Part shown: one piece after another, positions 1 to 10,267 of the stretch
Numbering within the stretch: position 1 is the first letter of the stretch
Layout of the letters: each line of letters opens with the position of its first letter
Source of the DNA: Burkholderiales bacterium
Lineage (GTDB): Bacteria > Pseudomonadota > Gammaproteobacteria > Burkholderiales > Burkholderiaceae_C
DNA length: 64,000 bases
Direction: 5' to 3'
Assembly: GCA_028864885.1 (NCBI GenBank)
Contig: JAGWLR010000004.1
Location: forward strand, 1 to 64,000
The notes under the pieces: generated by a model
Seen by the model: only the letters and a program-made list of their open reading frames with translations
What the model was told of the DNA's origin: nothing
The model's database searches: none
Program-made: the position numbers and the translations under genes

Positions 1-487
1 TTTGCTCAATGTAGCCGCCCATGAAATTCTGCATCAAGGGGTTTTGCAGATTCATGACGGAGTTTTCGGCCAGGCGCCCCTGCAAGTCGATGAAGTTCTG
101 GATGTGTTGATCCAGATAATTTCCCATCAAACCCTGCATGGTGTGGCCATAAAAGCGAATGATCTGCGCCAGCGACTGGGTGGAAAACATCGGAACCCCC
201 GCCGTTTCTTCTTCCAGGATGATTTGCAGCAGGATGCTTCGCGTGAGGTCTTCTCCGGTCTTGGCGTCAATCACCACAAACTGTTCGCACCCCATGACCA
301 TGTTCTTGACATCGGTCAGCGTGATGTAGCTACTCGTCTTGGTGTCGTACAGCCGACGATTGGGATACTTCTTGATCGCGCGCACGCCTGAGGGAGGCGG
401 AACATCTGTCTGATCATCCGCAGCATGCGGAGCTGCGGACGCAGCTTCGGTGTCTTCAACACGTCGTGTCTTGGTGGACGATGCCAT
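1..487 (-). CDS. phaR: Polyhydroxyalkanoate synthesis repressor PhaR (3' part beyond window edge)
   Basis: Reverse-strand translation MASSTKTRR...IKKYPNRRLYDTKTSSYITLTDVKNMV...FVVIDAKTGEDLTRSILLQIILEEE matches the PhaR DNA-binding/PHB-accumulation domains; open at left edge; AGGAG upstream of ATG. Confidence 0.9.
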   Translation of the reverse strand, partial: MASSTKTRRVEDTEAASAAPHAADDQTDVPPPSGVRAIKKYPNRRLYDTKTSSYITLTDVKNMVMGCEQFVVIDAKTGEDLTRSILLQIILEEETAGVPMFSTQSLAQIIRFYGHTMQGLMGNYLDQHIQNFIDLQGRLAENSVMNLQNPLMQNFMGGYIEQ

Positions 488-625
488 CACAGGCTCCTGG
501 ATATTTCGTTTCATTGTAGAAGCTGTTAACCGCTGTGGCACCAAAAATCTGAGCGGATGTGGCTGGCGCACAGTCAATATGTTGGTTCGCAGCCTTCAAT
601 CCAACCCCAGCCGCAAATAGAAAAA

Positions 626-646
626 GCCACCTTGTGGGTGGCTCTT
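626..646 (-). terminator. Possible second stem-loop terminator
   Basis: GCCACC-TTGT-GGGTGGC stem with A-rich 5' flank on + (T-rich 3' flank on -). Confidence 0.4.
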
Positions 647-720
647 CGTTTGATTTGGTCACCAAGGTGTGGCGGCCTGTTTTAGGGGTAGCCTGCAATT
701 ATAGCCGGCCGAAAAACACA

Positions 721-752
721 AAGGCCGGTAAGTCTTTCAACTTACCGGCCTT
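721..752 (-). terminator. Rho-independent terminator of tRNA-Val
   Basis: Perfect 12-bp inverted repeat AAGGCCGGTAAG-tctttcaa-CTTACCGGCCTT followed on minus strand by TTTGTGTTTTT, directly 3' of the tRNA. Confidence 0.8.
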
Positions 753-758
753 ACCGAT

Positions 759-835
759 TGGTAGGCGCGATTGGACTCGAACCAACGACCCCCACCATGT
801 CAAGGTGGTGCTCTAACCAGCTGAGCTACGCGCCT
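759..835 (-). tRNA. tRNA-Val (anticodon GAC)
   Basis: Minus strand AGGCGCGTAGCTCAGCTGGTTAGAGCACCACCTTGACATGGTGGGGGTCGTTGGTTCGAGTCCAATCGCGCCTACCA; full cloverleaf, loop TTGACAT, encoded CCA. Confidence 0.95.
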
Positions 836-875
836 GGAAGACCATGACTATAGCATGATTCTCAAAGTCGTCAAA

Positions 876-3170
876 CTATTTGCGGCGAGCTTGGACAACG
901 CCACCAATTTGCAACACTTTAGTCAACAAGCCGCTGAGCTTTCTTGTGTCATCGGTCTGAACAGTCAAGGTGATGGTGGCTCGATCACGCTGGCTGTGGC
1001 TGTTCATGGCCACCACGTGTGTTTTGCCTTGCGCAAAGACATCGCACACATCACGAAGGAGGCCCGATCGGTCATGCGCTTCAACTTGCACATCAACGGC
1101 ATAGTGCGCTTTGCCGTCTGCAGCGTGCTGCCCCCAGGTGACCGGGATGACCCGCTCAGGTTGACGGGTCGCCATCTGTCTGAAATTGGTGCAATCCAGG
1201 CGGTGCACAGCAACCCCTTTGCCTCGCGTGACATACCCGCCAATCGGATCAGGTGGCGCCGGCTTGCAGCAACGAGCCAATTGAGTGAGCAAGGAATCCA
1301 TCCCGACAACCAAGATGCCACGACCCGTTCCGACGGCGTCGGTATCGCCTTTGAGCAACTTCTGGGCAATGAATTGATCGGGATCGGGGGCGGGCTCGGC
1401 TGGGCGCAGCAACTGTTCGATGTTGCGCAAGGAGTACTCATCCTTGCCCACTACGTCAAACAAGGCATCTGCCGTCTTGAATCCCAGGTCTGATGCCAGA
1501 TCTTCCAGCTTGATCGCAGTTTTGCCTTCACGCTGAAGCAGTCGCTCAACGGCTTCACGGCCTTTTGCAATCGTGGCTTGTTGAGCCAGCGCGTTGAACC
1601 AGGCGCGAACCTTGGCTTTGGCGCGTGCACTCTTGAGGTAGCCCAATTCAGGATTGAGCCAGTCCATTGAAGGGCCACCCTCTTTCACCGACACGATCTC
1701 AACGGTCTGACCGCTCAGCAAGGCGGTGTTCAAAGGCACCATCGCACCATCTACCCGAGCGCCTCGGCAGCGGTGCCCCAGATTGGTGTGCAGGGTGTAG
1801 GCGAAATCGACAGGCGTCGCCCCAGTGGGCAGATCAATGATTTCGCCACCAGGGGTGAACACATAGATCCGATCATCGAAAAGACCCTGGCCAGCAGCGC
1901 CGCCTTGCGCCAGATCGGCTTCTGCCAGGTCGCGTTCCCAAGCCAGCAATTGACGCAAGACGGTTTGGCGGGCTTCGGCAACTTGGCGTTCGAAGTCGCC
2001 TGCCGCAACCGCCCCGCCGCCGTAGCCTTTGCGTCCGGCTTCTTTGTAGGCCCAATGTGCCGCCACGCCACTGTCGGCATGCTCGTGCATGGCTTGGGTG
2101 CGAATTTGGATTTCAATCGGTCTGCCTGCTTCATCCAGCACCACCGTGTGCAGGCTTTGGTATCCGTTGGCCTTGGGCTTGGCGATGTAGTCGTCGAACT
2201 CGTCTGGCAGCGGGCGCCACCGTTCATGCGCACGCGACAAGGCTGCATAACAAGTGGGGATGTCGTCCACGATGACGCGCAGTGCCTGGATGTCAAACAC
2301 GCGCTCGATGGGCAGGTTCTTGCCCTGCATCTTCTTCCAGATGCTGTAAAGATGCTTAGGGCGCCCTTGCACTTCGGCCTGGATGCCGGCTTGTCGCAGA
2401 TCGGATTCGAGTTGTTGACGAACCTGCTCGACGTGGCGTTCGCGTTCGAGCCGCTTGTCGTGCAACGACCGTGCAATAGACTTGTAGACATCGGGCATCA
2501 AGAAGCGAAAGGACAGATCTTCCATCTCCCACTTGATTTGCCAGATACCCAGTCGATTGGCCAAAGGGGCAAACACCTGCAACGATTCGCGCGCCAATGC
2601 CCGGGGGCACGGCAGTTTGCTGCTGGCATAGAACCGAAGGGTCTGCATCCGTGAAGCCAGGCGCAAGAGCACCACTCGCAGATCCCGCGAAAACGCCAAC
2701 AGCATCTTGCGAATGCGCTCGACTTGTTCGGCGCGCAATGGGCCTTCGACGTCGTCTCCCAATGCATCGCGGGCATTGCGCTGAATTTGAACCAGCTTGA
2801 GTGTGTGTGTGACCAGTTGGGCGGCCTCGGGGCCAAATGCCCGGTCGATCACCTCGTGGGGGCGTTGCAGATACTCTGCGGCATAGACCAGATAGGCTGC
2901 CGCCTGCAAAGACGGCGACGCCCCAATGTTTTGCAAGATCAGGGCGACACCGTCTGCGTGTTCAATCGCGCCCTCGCCGGTGTCGAATTTTTGCCCCTGC
3001 AGCAAAGGCTCGGCAAAGGCTCGTGCCCGGGCAGAGGTCTGTTCGGCTTGACCTGTCTGAGGGTTTGGATTGCCCCCATTGTTCCAATCTGCCACATCCA
3101 CGATGGTGGCGTGCGCGCTCGCAGCGCCAGGCGCCGGTTGCGTCAACGGCAGATGTTGTCCTGTTTTCAT
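876..3170 (-). CDS. relA: RelA/SpoT-family (p)ppGpp synthetase, RelA type
   Basis: 764 aa; synthetase motif DDYIAKPKANGYQSLHTVV, TGS region (DDRIYVFTPGGEIIDLPTGATPVDFAY), C-terminal ACT; HD hydrolase motif degenerate, so RelA rather than SpoT. Confidence 0.92.
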   Translation of the reverse strand: MKTGQHLPLTQPAPGAASAHATIVDVADWNNGGNPNPQTGQAEQTSARARAFAEPLLQGQKFDTGEGAIEHADGVALILQNIGASPSLQAAAYLVYAAEYLQRPHEVIDRAFGPEAAQLVTHTLKLVQIQRNARDALGDDVEGPLRAEQVERIRKMLLAFSRDLRVVLLRLASRMQTLRFYASSKLPCPRALARESLQVFAPLANRLGIWQIKWEMEDLSFRFLMPDVYKSIARSLHDKRLERERHVEQVRQQLESDLRQAGIQAEVQGRPKHLYSIWKKMQGKNLPIERVFDIQALRVIVDDIPTCYAALSRAHERWRPLPDEFDDYIAKPKANGYQSLHTVVLDEAGRPIEIQIRTQAMHEHADSGVAAHWAYKEAGRKGYGGGAVAAGDFERQVAEARQTVLRQLLAWERDLAEADLAQGGAAGQGLFDDRIYVFTPGGEIIDLPTGATPVDFAYTLHTNLGHRCRGARVDGAMVPLNTALLSGQTVEIVSVKEGGPSMDWLNPELGYLKSARAKAKVRAWFNALAQQATIAKGREAVERLLQREGKTAIKLEDLASDLGFKTADALFDVVGKDEYSLRNIEQLLRPAEPAPDPDQFIAQKLLKGDTDAVGTGRGILVVGMDSLLTQLARCCKPAPPDPIGGYVTRGKGVAVHRLDCTNFRQMATRQPERVIPVTWGQHAADGKAHYAVDVQVEAHDRSGLLRDVCDVFAQGKTHVVAMNSHSQRDRATITLTVQTDDTRKLSGLLTKVLQIGGVVQARRK

Positions 3171-4114
3171 GTCGTCAGGAAGTCGCGGATCGGTGCCATT
3201 TGCTCTTCGGTGATCAGGGTGGGAGCATGCCCGACCCCATCAAACTCAACGAGGCGAGCCTTGGGGCCCTTTTGCGTCATGGCCCGGGCTGTTTCTGCGT
3301 CCAGCAAATCAGATTGCTTGCCCCGCAGCAGCAAGACTTGGCTTGTCAGGGCTTCGTAGACCTGCCACAAGGCAGCCTCGCCGCTAGATGCGCTTTCTGC
3401 GGTCATGGTCTTGAAGGGCTCAGCAATTGCCGGGTCGTAATGCAGAACCCAGCCAGGGCCATCTGCGGCGGGCTTCAGAAGCGGCTTGGATAAGGCAAGC
3501 CACTGTTCTGGCGTGTGCGGGCCGAACCCCGTGGAGATGGTCCACAAGTAATCGGCGGCTTGTTGTTCGGAGTCAAATCGCAAAGGCTTGCCGAGGTATT
3601 CGCCGATGCGGGTCAAGGCTTCGATCCTCAGTCGCGGGCCGACATCGTTGAGCACGAACTTTCGCAACTGAGCGCCTGATGCCTCAGGTGGCAAGCTGGA
3701 GAAACCCAAGCCGATCAGCCCACCCATTGATGTGCCGACCCAGTCGATTGACAGGGGTGCGGTGGCCTTCAATTGCTGACGCAGTTGTTGCATCAACGCC
3801 ACCATGTCGCTCACGTAGGTGAAGACTTGATAACCATTGGCGGCCGCCAACCAATCCGAACGACCTCGGCCCACCACATCCGGACAGATCACCTGGTAGT
3901 GCGCACTCATCGACCGCGCCAGCACATCGAAATCGCGCCCTTGGCGGCTCAGGCCATGCACACACATCAGGATGCGAGCGTTTTGTGGATCGCCCCATCG
4001 CCAATAGGCCATGCGGTGCGTCTTGTCATCGGTTTGACTTGCACCAGCGCAGGTAACGTACTCAAGCACAGGCTCTGTTGACAGTGTGGTTTGTTGCTGA
4101 TTCAGGCTGGTCAT
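3167..4114 (-). CDS. Alpha/beta hydrolase
   Basis: MCVHGLSRQGRDF (HG oxyanion) and GTSMGGLIGL nucleophile elbow, GVGHAP catalytic His; ATGA overlap with relA start. Start placed at MTSLNQQQ rather than the longer ORF start. Confidence 0.85.
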   Translation of the reverse strand: MTSLNQQQTTLSTEPVLEYVTCAGASQTDDKTHRMAYWRWGDPQNARILMCVHGLSRQGRDFDVLARSMSAHYQVICPDVVGRGRSDWLAAANGYQVFTYVSDMVALMQQLRQQLKATAPLSIDWVGTSMGGLIGLGFSSLPPEASGAQLRKFVLNDVGPRLRIEALTRIGEYLGKPLRFDSEQQAADYLWTISTGFGPHTPEQWLALSKPLLKPAADGPGWVLHYDPAIAEPFKTMTAESASSGEAALWQVYEALTSQVLLLRGKQSDLLDAETARAMTQKGPKARLVEFDGVGHAPTLITEEQMAPIRDFLTT

Positions 4115-4178
4115 GACACTTGATGGGCAGATAATGGGGCATCTCATTTTGATAGTTCTAGCCGACAGGAGGCCCCGA

Positions 4179-4961
4179 ATGTTGAATGGAAAAACAGCGC
4201 TGGTTACCGGATCCACCAGTGGGATTGGTCTGGGCATGGCCGAGAAGCTCGCAGCACAAGGCGCCAACGTCATTTTGAACGGGTTTGGCGATGTCGAAGC
4301 CCCCAAAGCCAGTGTTCTGGCTGCCGGCCAGGCGCATGACATCAAGGTGGGATACCACGGGGCTGACATGAGCAAGCCCGCTGAGATCGAAGCCATGATG
4401 GCTTACGCTCAGGCTGAATTCGGTGGCGTCGACATCCTCGTGAACAACGCCGGCATCCAGTTCGTGGCTCCGGTGGAAGACTTTCCGGCCGAGAAGTGGG
4501 ATGCCATCATCGCCATCAACCTGAGTTCGGCCTTCCACACCATGCGTCTGGCCGTTCCGGGCATGCGCGCCAAAAACTGGGGGCGCATCATCAACTTGGC
4601 CTCTGCTCACGGCTTGGTGGCCTCGGCAGGCAAGTCGGCCTATGTGGCGGCCAAACATGGTCTGGTGGGCCTGACCAAGGCCGTGGCTTTGGAAACCGCG
4701 ACCACCGGCGTCACGGTCAATGCCATCTGCCCTGGTTGGGTCTTGACGCCTTTGGTGCAGAAGCAGATTGATGCACGCGCCGCAAAAGAAGGCATCAGCG
4801 TGGATGTGGCCCAGAAAGAATTGCTGGGCGAGAAGCAGCCCTCGCTGCAGTTCGTCACGCCGGCCCAGTTGGGTGATCTGGCGGTGTTCCTTTGCTCGCC
4901 CGGCGGCGACAACGTTCGCGGCGCGGCCTGGAACGTGGACGGCGGTTGGCTGGCACAGTAA
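4179..4961 (+). CDS. bdhA: 3-hydroxybutyrate dehydrogenase (SDR)
   Basis: MLNGKTALVTGSTSGIGLGMAE, NNAGIQFVAPVEDFP, SAHGLVASAGKSAYVAAKHG, C-term VDGGWLAQ typical of BdhA; RBS AGGAGG upstream. Confidence 0.92.
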   Translation: MLNGKTALVTGSTSGIGLGMAEKLAAQGANVILNGFGDVEAPKASVLAAGQAHDIKVGYHGADMSKPAEIEAMMAYAQAEFGGVDILVNNAGIQFVAPVEDFPAEKWDAIIAINLSSAFHTMRLAVPGMRAKNWGRIINLASAHGLVASAGKSAYVAAKHGLVGLTKAVALETATTGVTVNAICPGWVLTPLVQKQIDARAAKEGISVDVAQKELLGEKQPSLQFVTPAQLGDLAVFLCSPGGDNVRGAAWNVDGGWLAQ

Positions 4962-4988
4962 CGGCCGGCATGAGCAACGACCACGGCG

Positions 4989-7034
4989 ATGGAGGTAGCT
5001 CGTCTGAGTGAAAGCCCTTCCGGCCATGCGCCGGGAGTGCCCTACTCGCCGTTGTACGACGACGTTTATCACGCAGTTGGGGGGGCAGCACAGCAAGCCC
5101 GGCATGTCTTTTTGCAGGGCAATGGCCTGCCCCAGCGTTGGCAAGGACGAGATCAATTCGTGATCCTTGAGACGGGCTTCGGACTGGGAAACAATTTCCT
5201 TGAAACCTGGGCCCACTGGCAAGCGGATCCCCAACGGTGTCGCCACCTGTTTTTTGTTTCGGTTGAAAAGCATCCTTTGACCCGATCCGATCTGGAGCGG
5301 GTACACGCCGAAGGCTCCCCACTTGCGTCTGAACTCATTCGGGCCTGGCCGGTTCTGACACCCGGTCTGCATACCCTTTCATTTGAAGATGAACGCGGCC
5401 AGGTGACCTTGCTGCTGGGTCTGGGTGATGTGGCTGACATCTTGCCCAAGCTGGTGCTGCAGGCCGATGCTTTCTATCTGGATGGGTTTGCCCCCGCCAA
5501 GAATCCTCAGATGTGGGACCAAGCCATGCTGGCTCGCCTGGGGCGGCTTGCCGCACCAGGGGCTACGGCCGCCACGTGGTCCATTGCCCGAGGCGTTCGC
5601 GATGGCTTGACGCAAGCAGGGTTTGTGGTGACCCGTGCGCCGGGCTTTGCATCCAAGCGCGACATGCTGCAGGCAGTTTACTCACCACGTCATCAACCCG
5701 CCCTGCCTGCTGGCGGGTATCAGCCGCCCCCCGCGCCTCAAGATCGGCGCGCCCTCGTGATTGGTGCCGGGCTGGCGGGGTGTGCCGCGACCTGGGCCTT
5801 GTGTCGTGAGGGGTGGCAGGTCACGCTCGTTGATCGCCAGCCTGGCATGGCCCAAGAAGCTTCTGGTAACCCTGGGGGCATGTTTCACGCGGTCCTGCAC
5901 GGTGAGGATGGCATTCATGCCAGGGCCCACCGAGCGGCGGCTCTTCAGCTCGTGAACGCGGTGGCTCCCTGGATACAGTCGGGGCGCTTGAGGGGGCAGA
6001 TTGAGGGGCTGTTGCGACTCGATAAGAAATTTGACTTCTCTACCGCTCAGGAGTTGATTGGCAGGCTTGGGATACCGGCCGAATACGTGCGCTGGATCGA
6101 ACAACAAGAGGCGCGAGAACTGACCGGTGTATCTGTGCCTGCCGGAGGATGGCTGTTTCGGCAAGCAGGTTGGTTGCACCCAGCGGGCCTGGCCAAATTG
6201 CTGCTTGAGGAGGCCGAGCGTTGGTCTGCACAGCACGGCCACGCTGTGAGCTACCAGTGGGCGCAGACGGTGCGTGGCATAACCCGGAAAGTGAATGCCG
6301 ACGGCACGCCCTACTGGCAGATCCAAACAGCAAACGCAAAGACCCACGCCGCACCCTATGTGGTGTTGGCCAACGCCAATGGTTTGAACCTGCTGACCGA
6401 GGCCATGCCCGATGAGGACCGCGTGGCCAAGTTGCCCTTGACCCCCATCCGAGGGCAGATCACGACGATGACCGACGAGGCCATCAATCAAAAGTCGCCC
6501 CCTCGGATCCCAATTGCTGGGGGCGGCTATGCCTTGCGTCTTTCGGATCGAAGCATCCTGACGGGAGCGACCACGCAGCACCATGATGACGATCCAGCGA
6601 TCAGGGCCATGGATCATCGACACAACCTGGCTCAGGCAGCGGCGCTTGGCGTGTTGAAAACTGCGCCGGACCTGGCAGAAGTCGAGCGACTGAGCCAAGC
6701 GGACTCCCTCCAAGGACGGACCGGATGGCGAGCGGCGACACCCGATCGGCTTCCCCTGGTGGGGGCTTTGCCCCTGAGTCCCGATCGCCTGAAGGATGCC
6801 GCGCCTCGGACCAGAATGGATCAGGTGCGCATGATTCCCAGAGAGCGAACGCCTGGTTCTGGCTTGTTTGTGATCGGCGGACTGGGATCACGCGGGATCA
6901 CTTGGTCTATTCTGGCAAGCCGACTGCTGGTGCACTGGATGAGCGGCACACCTTGTCCCGTTGAGGCGGACCTACGAGATGCATTGGACCCCGCTCGTTT
7001 TGTTGCCCGGGATCATTGCAAGCAGACCCCATGA
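4989..7034 (+). CDS. mnmC: Bifunctional tRNA (mnm5s2U34)-methyltransferase/FAD-dependent cmnm5s2U oxidoreductase
   Basis: N-term methyltransferase (ILETGFGLGNNFLETW; YLDGFAPAKNPQMW) fused to FAD domain (ALVIGAGLAGCAATWALCREGWQVTLVDRQP). Confidence 0.9.
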   Translation: MEVARLSESPSGHAPGVPYSPLYDDVYHAVGGAAQQARHVFLQGNGLPQRWQGRDQFVILETGFGLGNNFLETWAHWQADPQRCRHLFFVSVEKHPLTRSDLERVHAEGSPLASELIRAWPVLTPGLHTLSFEDERGQVTLLLGLGDVADILPKLVLQADAFYLDGFAPAKNPQMWDQAMLARLGRLAAPGATAATWSIARGVRDGLTQAGFVVTRAPGFASKRDMLQAVYSPRHQPALPAGGYQPPPAPQDRRALVIGAGLAGCAATWALCREGWQVTLVDRQPGMAQEASGNPGGMFHAVLHGEDGIHARAHRAAALQLVNAVAPWIQSGRLRGQIEGLLRLDKKFDFSTAQELIGRLGIPAEYVRWIEQQEARELTGVSVPAGGWLFRQAGWLHPAGLAKLLLEEAERWSAQHGHAVSYQWAQTVRGITRKVNADGTPYWQIQTANAKTHAAPYVVLANANGLNLLTEAMPDEDRVAKLPLTPIRGQITTMTDEAINQKSPPRIPIAGGGYALRLSDRSILTGATTQHHDDDPAIRAMDHRHNLAQAAALGVLKTAPDLAEVERLSQADSLQGRTGWRAATPDRLPLVGALPLSPDRLKDAAPRTRMDQVRMIPRERTPGSGLFVIGGLGSRGITWSILASRLLVHWMSGTPCPVEADLRDALDPARFVARDHCKQTP

Positions 7035-7483
7035 GCGATCCTTACATCCCCACTGACCCGAACGGACGCCCGCTGCCTGGTCTGACAGAGCGCTTGCGGC
7101 TGGATAAGTGGCTCTGGGCGGCGCGTTTTTTCAAGACCCGGGCATTGGCGGCGGGCGAGATTGACAAGGGGCGGATTTCGGTCAACGACCAAGTGGCCAA
7201 GGCGTCACGCGAATTGAAGGCGGGGGACCGGATCGACATCCGTCAGGGATACGTGACGCAAACCGTGGTGGTCAGGGCGCTCAGCACCATTCGTGGGCCG
7301 GCGCCACACGCCCAGATGCTCTACGAAGAGACTGCAGACAGCCAGGAAAGACGGCGTGTCCTCTCAGAACAGCGCAAGCAGCAGGTCGAACCGGCTGCCA
7401 CCATTGAGCAAGGTCGCCCCACCAAGAAAGATCGCCGCAAGCTGGCCGACTGGCAACGCTGGTCCGCCAGTTCAGATGAATGA
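7031..7483 (+). CDS. hslR: RNA-binding S4-domain heat shock protein 15
   Basis: ERLRLDKWLWAARFFKTRALAAGEIDKGRISVNDQVAKASRELKAGDRIDI; ATGA overlap with mnmC. Confidence 0.88.
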   Translation: MSDPYIPTDPNGRPLPGLTERLRLDKWLWAARFFKTRALAAGEIDKGRISVNDQVAKASRELKAGDRIDIRQGYVTQTVVVRALSTIRGPAPHAQMLYEETADSQERRRVLSEQRKQQVEPAATIEQGRPTKKDRRKLADWQRWSASSDE

Positions 7484-7515
7484 GGCGTTGTTACAAATAT
7501 TTTTGTCGCTGAGCT

Positions 7516-7542
7516 CTTGAAATTGGCCAGATCGCCCTGAAT
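7516..7542 (+). promoter_or_regulatory. Candidate sigma-32 (RpoH) promoter for grpE
   Basis: CTTGAA - 13 nt - CCCTGAAT, close to the CTTGAA-N13/14-CCCCATnT heat-shock consensus, 40-65 nt upstream of grpE ATG. Confidence 0.4.
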
Positions 7543-7580
7543 TGCGCATGGTTTTGGAAACCATCCCTATCAAACACAAC

Positions 7581-8123
7581 ATGAGCGACCTGCCCTCTAC
7601 CCCGGAAATGGCTGCGGACACCTCCGCGTCTGCCCCCGAGAACGCCGCGCCAGGCTCGATCGAGCAGCAACTGATTGAACTGCAGGCCAAGCACTCTGAA
7701 GTGTCTGACGCCTATCTGCGCGCCAAAGCCGAGGCCGAGAACATTCGGCGCCGTGCTGAGGATGAAATCAGCAAGGCGCGCAAATTCGCTGTCGAGGGCT
7801 TTGCAGAAAGCCTGTTGCCGATCAAGGACAGCCTCGAAGCAGCCATCGCTGCCCACGTGGCCAAGCCTGACACGCCCGTTGAAACCGTGCTGGAAGGGGT
7901 TCACGCCACCCTGCGTCAACTCAGCTCGGCGCTGGAGCGCAACAAGGTTATCGAACTGAATCCTACCGCCGGCACCAAATTCGACCCCCACCAGCACCAA
8001 GCCATCAGCATGGTCCCCGCAGATCAAGAGCCCAACACCGTTGTGGGCGTCCTGCAAAAGGGCTACTTGATCGCAGATCGAGTCCTGCGCCCTGCCCTGG
8101 TGACCGTGGCTGCGCCGAAGTAA
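7581..8123 (+). CDS. grpE: Nucleotide exchange factor GrpE
   Basis: [53 protein letters not shown]...[14 protein letters not shown]; upstream of dnaK/dnaJ. Confidence 0.95.
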   Translation: MSDLPSTPEMAADTSASAPENAAPGSIEQQLIELQAKHSEVSDAYLRAKAEAENIRRRAEDEISKARKFAVEGFAESLLPIKDSLEAAIAAHVAKPDTPVETVLEGVHATLRQLSSALERNKVIELNPTAGTKFDPHQHQAISMVPADQEPNTVVGVLQKGYLIADRVLRPALVTVAAPK

Positions 8124-8230
8124 TCGAACAAAAAAGCGCCCTCGGGCACTTGAAACCCCTATTTAAAACACCACTTTAGGAACAACCGGAAGCAAAAAGC
8201 GCTTCCTCAGTTTTCCAGGAGATACAGAAC

Positions 8231-10171
8231 ATGGGCAAGATCATTGGCATCGACTTGGGCACCACGAACTCGTGCGTGGCCATCATGGAAGGCAACACCA
8301 CCAAGGTGATCGAAAACAGCGAAGGCGCTCGCACCACTCCTTCCATCATCGCTTATCAAGAAGACGGTGAAATTCTGGTGGGTGCCTCGGCCAAGCGCCA
8401 GGCTGTGACCAACCCCAAGAACACCCTGTATGCGGTGAAGCGCCTGATCGGCCGCAAGTTCACCGAAAAGGAAGTTCAAAAGGACATCGACCTGATGCCC
8501 TACACCATTGCCGCTGCGGACAACGGCGACGCCTGGGTGGAAGTGCGCGGCAAGAAGCTGGCCCCCCCTCAAGTGTCGGCTGAAGTGCTGCGCAAGATGA
8601 AGAAGACCGCTGAAGACTACCTGGGTGAAGAAGTGACCGAGGCCGTCATCACGGTGCCTGCTTACTTCAACGATGCACAGCGCCAAGCCACCAAAGACGC
8701 AGGCCGTATCGCGGGTCTGGAAGTCAAGCGCATCATCAACGAGCCCACGGCTGCAGCTCTGGCTTTCGGCCTGGACAAGGCTGGCAAGGGCGACCGCAAG
8801 ATCGCCGTGTATGACCTCGGCGGCGGCACTTTCGATATCTCGATCATCGAAATCGCCGATGTGGATGGCGAAAAGCAATTCGAAGTGCTGTCGACCAACG
8901 GCGACACCTTCCTCGGTGGCGAGGACTTCGACCAGCGCATCATCGACTACATCATCGGCGAGTTCAAGAAAGAGTCGGGTGTGGACCTGACCAAGGACGT
9001 GCTGGCGCTGCAACGCCTGAAGGAAGCCGCTGAAAAGGCCAAGATCGAGCTGTCAAGCAACTCCCAGACGGACGTCAACCTGCCCTACATCACGGCTGAC
9101 GCCACCGGCCCGAAACACTTGAACATCAAGCTGACCCGCGCCAAGCTGGAAAGCCTGGTTGAAGAGCTGATCGAACGTACCATTGCCCCTTGCCGCATGG
9201 CCATCAAGGACGCGGGCGTGTCGGTGAGCGACATTCAGGACGTGATCCTGGTCGGCGGTATGACCCGCATGCCCAAGGTGCAAGAGAAGGTCAAGGAATT
9301 CTTCGGCAAGGATCCCCGCAAGGACGTCAACCCCGACGAAGCCGTGGCGGTGGGCGCTGCTGTTCAAGGCCAAGTGCTGGCCGGCGACCGTACCGATGTG
9401 TTGCTGCTGGACGTGACCCCTCTGTCTCTGGGCATTGAAACCCTGGGCGGTGTCATGACCAAGATGATCAGCAAGAACACCACCATTCCTACCAAGTTTG
9501 CGCAGACCTTCTCGACCGCTGACGACAACCAACCGGCCGTGACCATCAAGGTTTACCAAGGTGAGCGCGAAATGGCTTCGGGCAACAAGATGCTGGGCGA
9601 GTTCAATCTCGAAGGTATCCCACCCGCCCCTCGCGGCGTGCCACAAATCGAAGTGGCCTTCGACATCGACGCCAACGGCATCCTGCACGTGAGCGCCAAG
9701 GACAAGGGCACTGGCAAGGAAAACAAGATCACCATCAAGGCCAACTCGGGTCTGTCGGAAGACGAAATCCAGAAGATGGTCAAGGACGCCGAACTGAACG
9801 CGGCCGAAGACAAGAAGAAGCTGGAACTGGTGCAAGCCAAGAACCAAGGCGATGGCATGGTTCACAGCGTGCGCAAGTCCTTGACCGAATACGGCGACAA
9901 GCTGGAAGCCGGTGAAAAGGACAAGATCGAAGCCGCGATCAAGGACGTCGAAGAAGCCCTCAAGGGTGAAGACAAGGACGACATCGAGGCCAAGACCAAC
10001 GCCCTGATGACCGCTTCGCAGAAGCTGGGCGAGAAGATGTACGCCGACATGCAAGCTGCTCAAGGCGCCGCCGGTGCCGAGGGGGCTGGCGCGCAGGCTG
10101 GTGCCGAACAAGCCCCACCCGCAGACGACAATGTGGTCGATGCCGAGTTCAAGGAAGTCAAGAAGGACTGA
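8231..10171 (+). CDS. dnaK: Molecular chaperone DnaK (Hsp70)
   Basis: [21 protein letters not shown]...[15 protein letters not shown]...[15 protein letters not shown]. Confidence 0.99.
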   Translation: MGKIIGIDLGTTNSCVAIMEGNTTKVIENSEGARTTPSIIAYQEDGEILVGASAKRQAVTNPKNTLYAVKRLIGRKFTEKEVQKDIDLMPYTIAAADNGDAWVEVRGKKLAPPQVSAEVLRKMKKTAEDYLGEEVTEAVITVPAYFNDAQRQATKDAGRIAGLEVKRIINEPTAAALAFGLDKAGKGDRKIAVYDLGGGTFDISIIEIADVDGEKQFEVLSTNGDTFLGGEDFDQRIIDYIIGEFKKESGVDLTKDVLALQRLKEAAEKAKIELSSNSQTDVNLPYITADATGPKHLNIKLTRAKLESLVEELIERTIAPCRMAIKDAGVSVSDIQDVILVGGMTRMPKVQEKVKEFFGKDPRKDVNPDEAVAVGAAVQGQVLAGDRTDVLLLDVTPLSLGIETLGGVMTKMISKNTTIPTKFAQTFSTADDNQPAVTIKVYQGEREMASGNKMLGEFNLEGIPPAPRGVPQIEVAFDIDANGILHVSAKDKGTGKENKITIKANSGLSEDEIQKMVKDAELNAAEDKKKLELVQAKNQGDGMVHSVRKSLTEYGDKLEAGEKDKIEAAIKDVEEALKGEDKDDIEAKTNALMTASQKLGEKMYADMQAAQGAAGAEGAGAQAGAEQAPPADDNVVDAEFKEVKKD

Positions 10172-10194
10172 TCTGACCAAGGCTTTCGCCTAGG

Positions 10195-10233
10195 GGCACA
10201 GGCCGTGTGAGCAAAGCGCTCACGCCCTGTGCC
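10195..10233 (+). terminator. dnaK-dnaJ intergenic stem-loop (attenuator/processing hairpin)
   Basis: GGCACAGG...GTGAGC-aaagc-GCTCAC...CCTGTGCC followed by TTTG. Confidence 0.5.
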
Positions 10234-10267
10234 TTTGTCGGATCTGGATCCTCTTACCAACAACATC

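Noticed and set aside
559-816. 85-aa + ORF overlapping tRNA-Val and terminators
   Set aside because: Overlaps a tRNA and structural RNA elements; no coding support.
4158-5372. 404-aa minus ORF across bdhA and mnmC
   Set aside because: Antisense to two well-supported genes.
9053-10180. 375-aa ORF antisense to dnaK
   Set aside because: Shadow of the strongly biased dnaK codon usage; no start/RBS or domain support.
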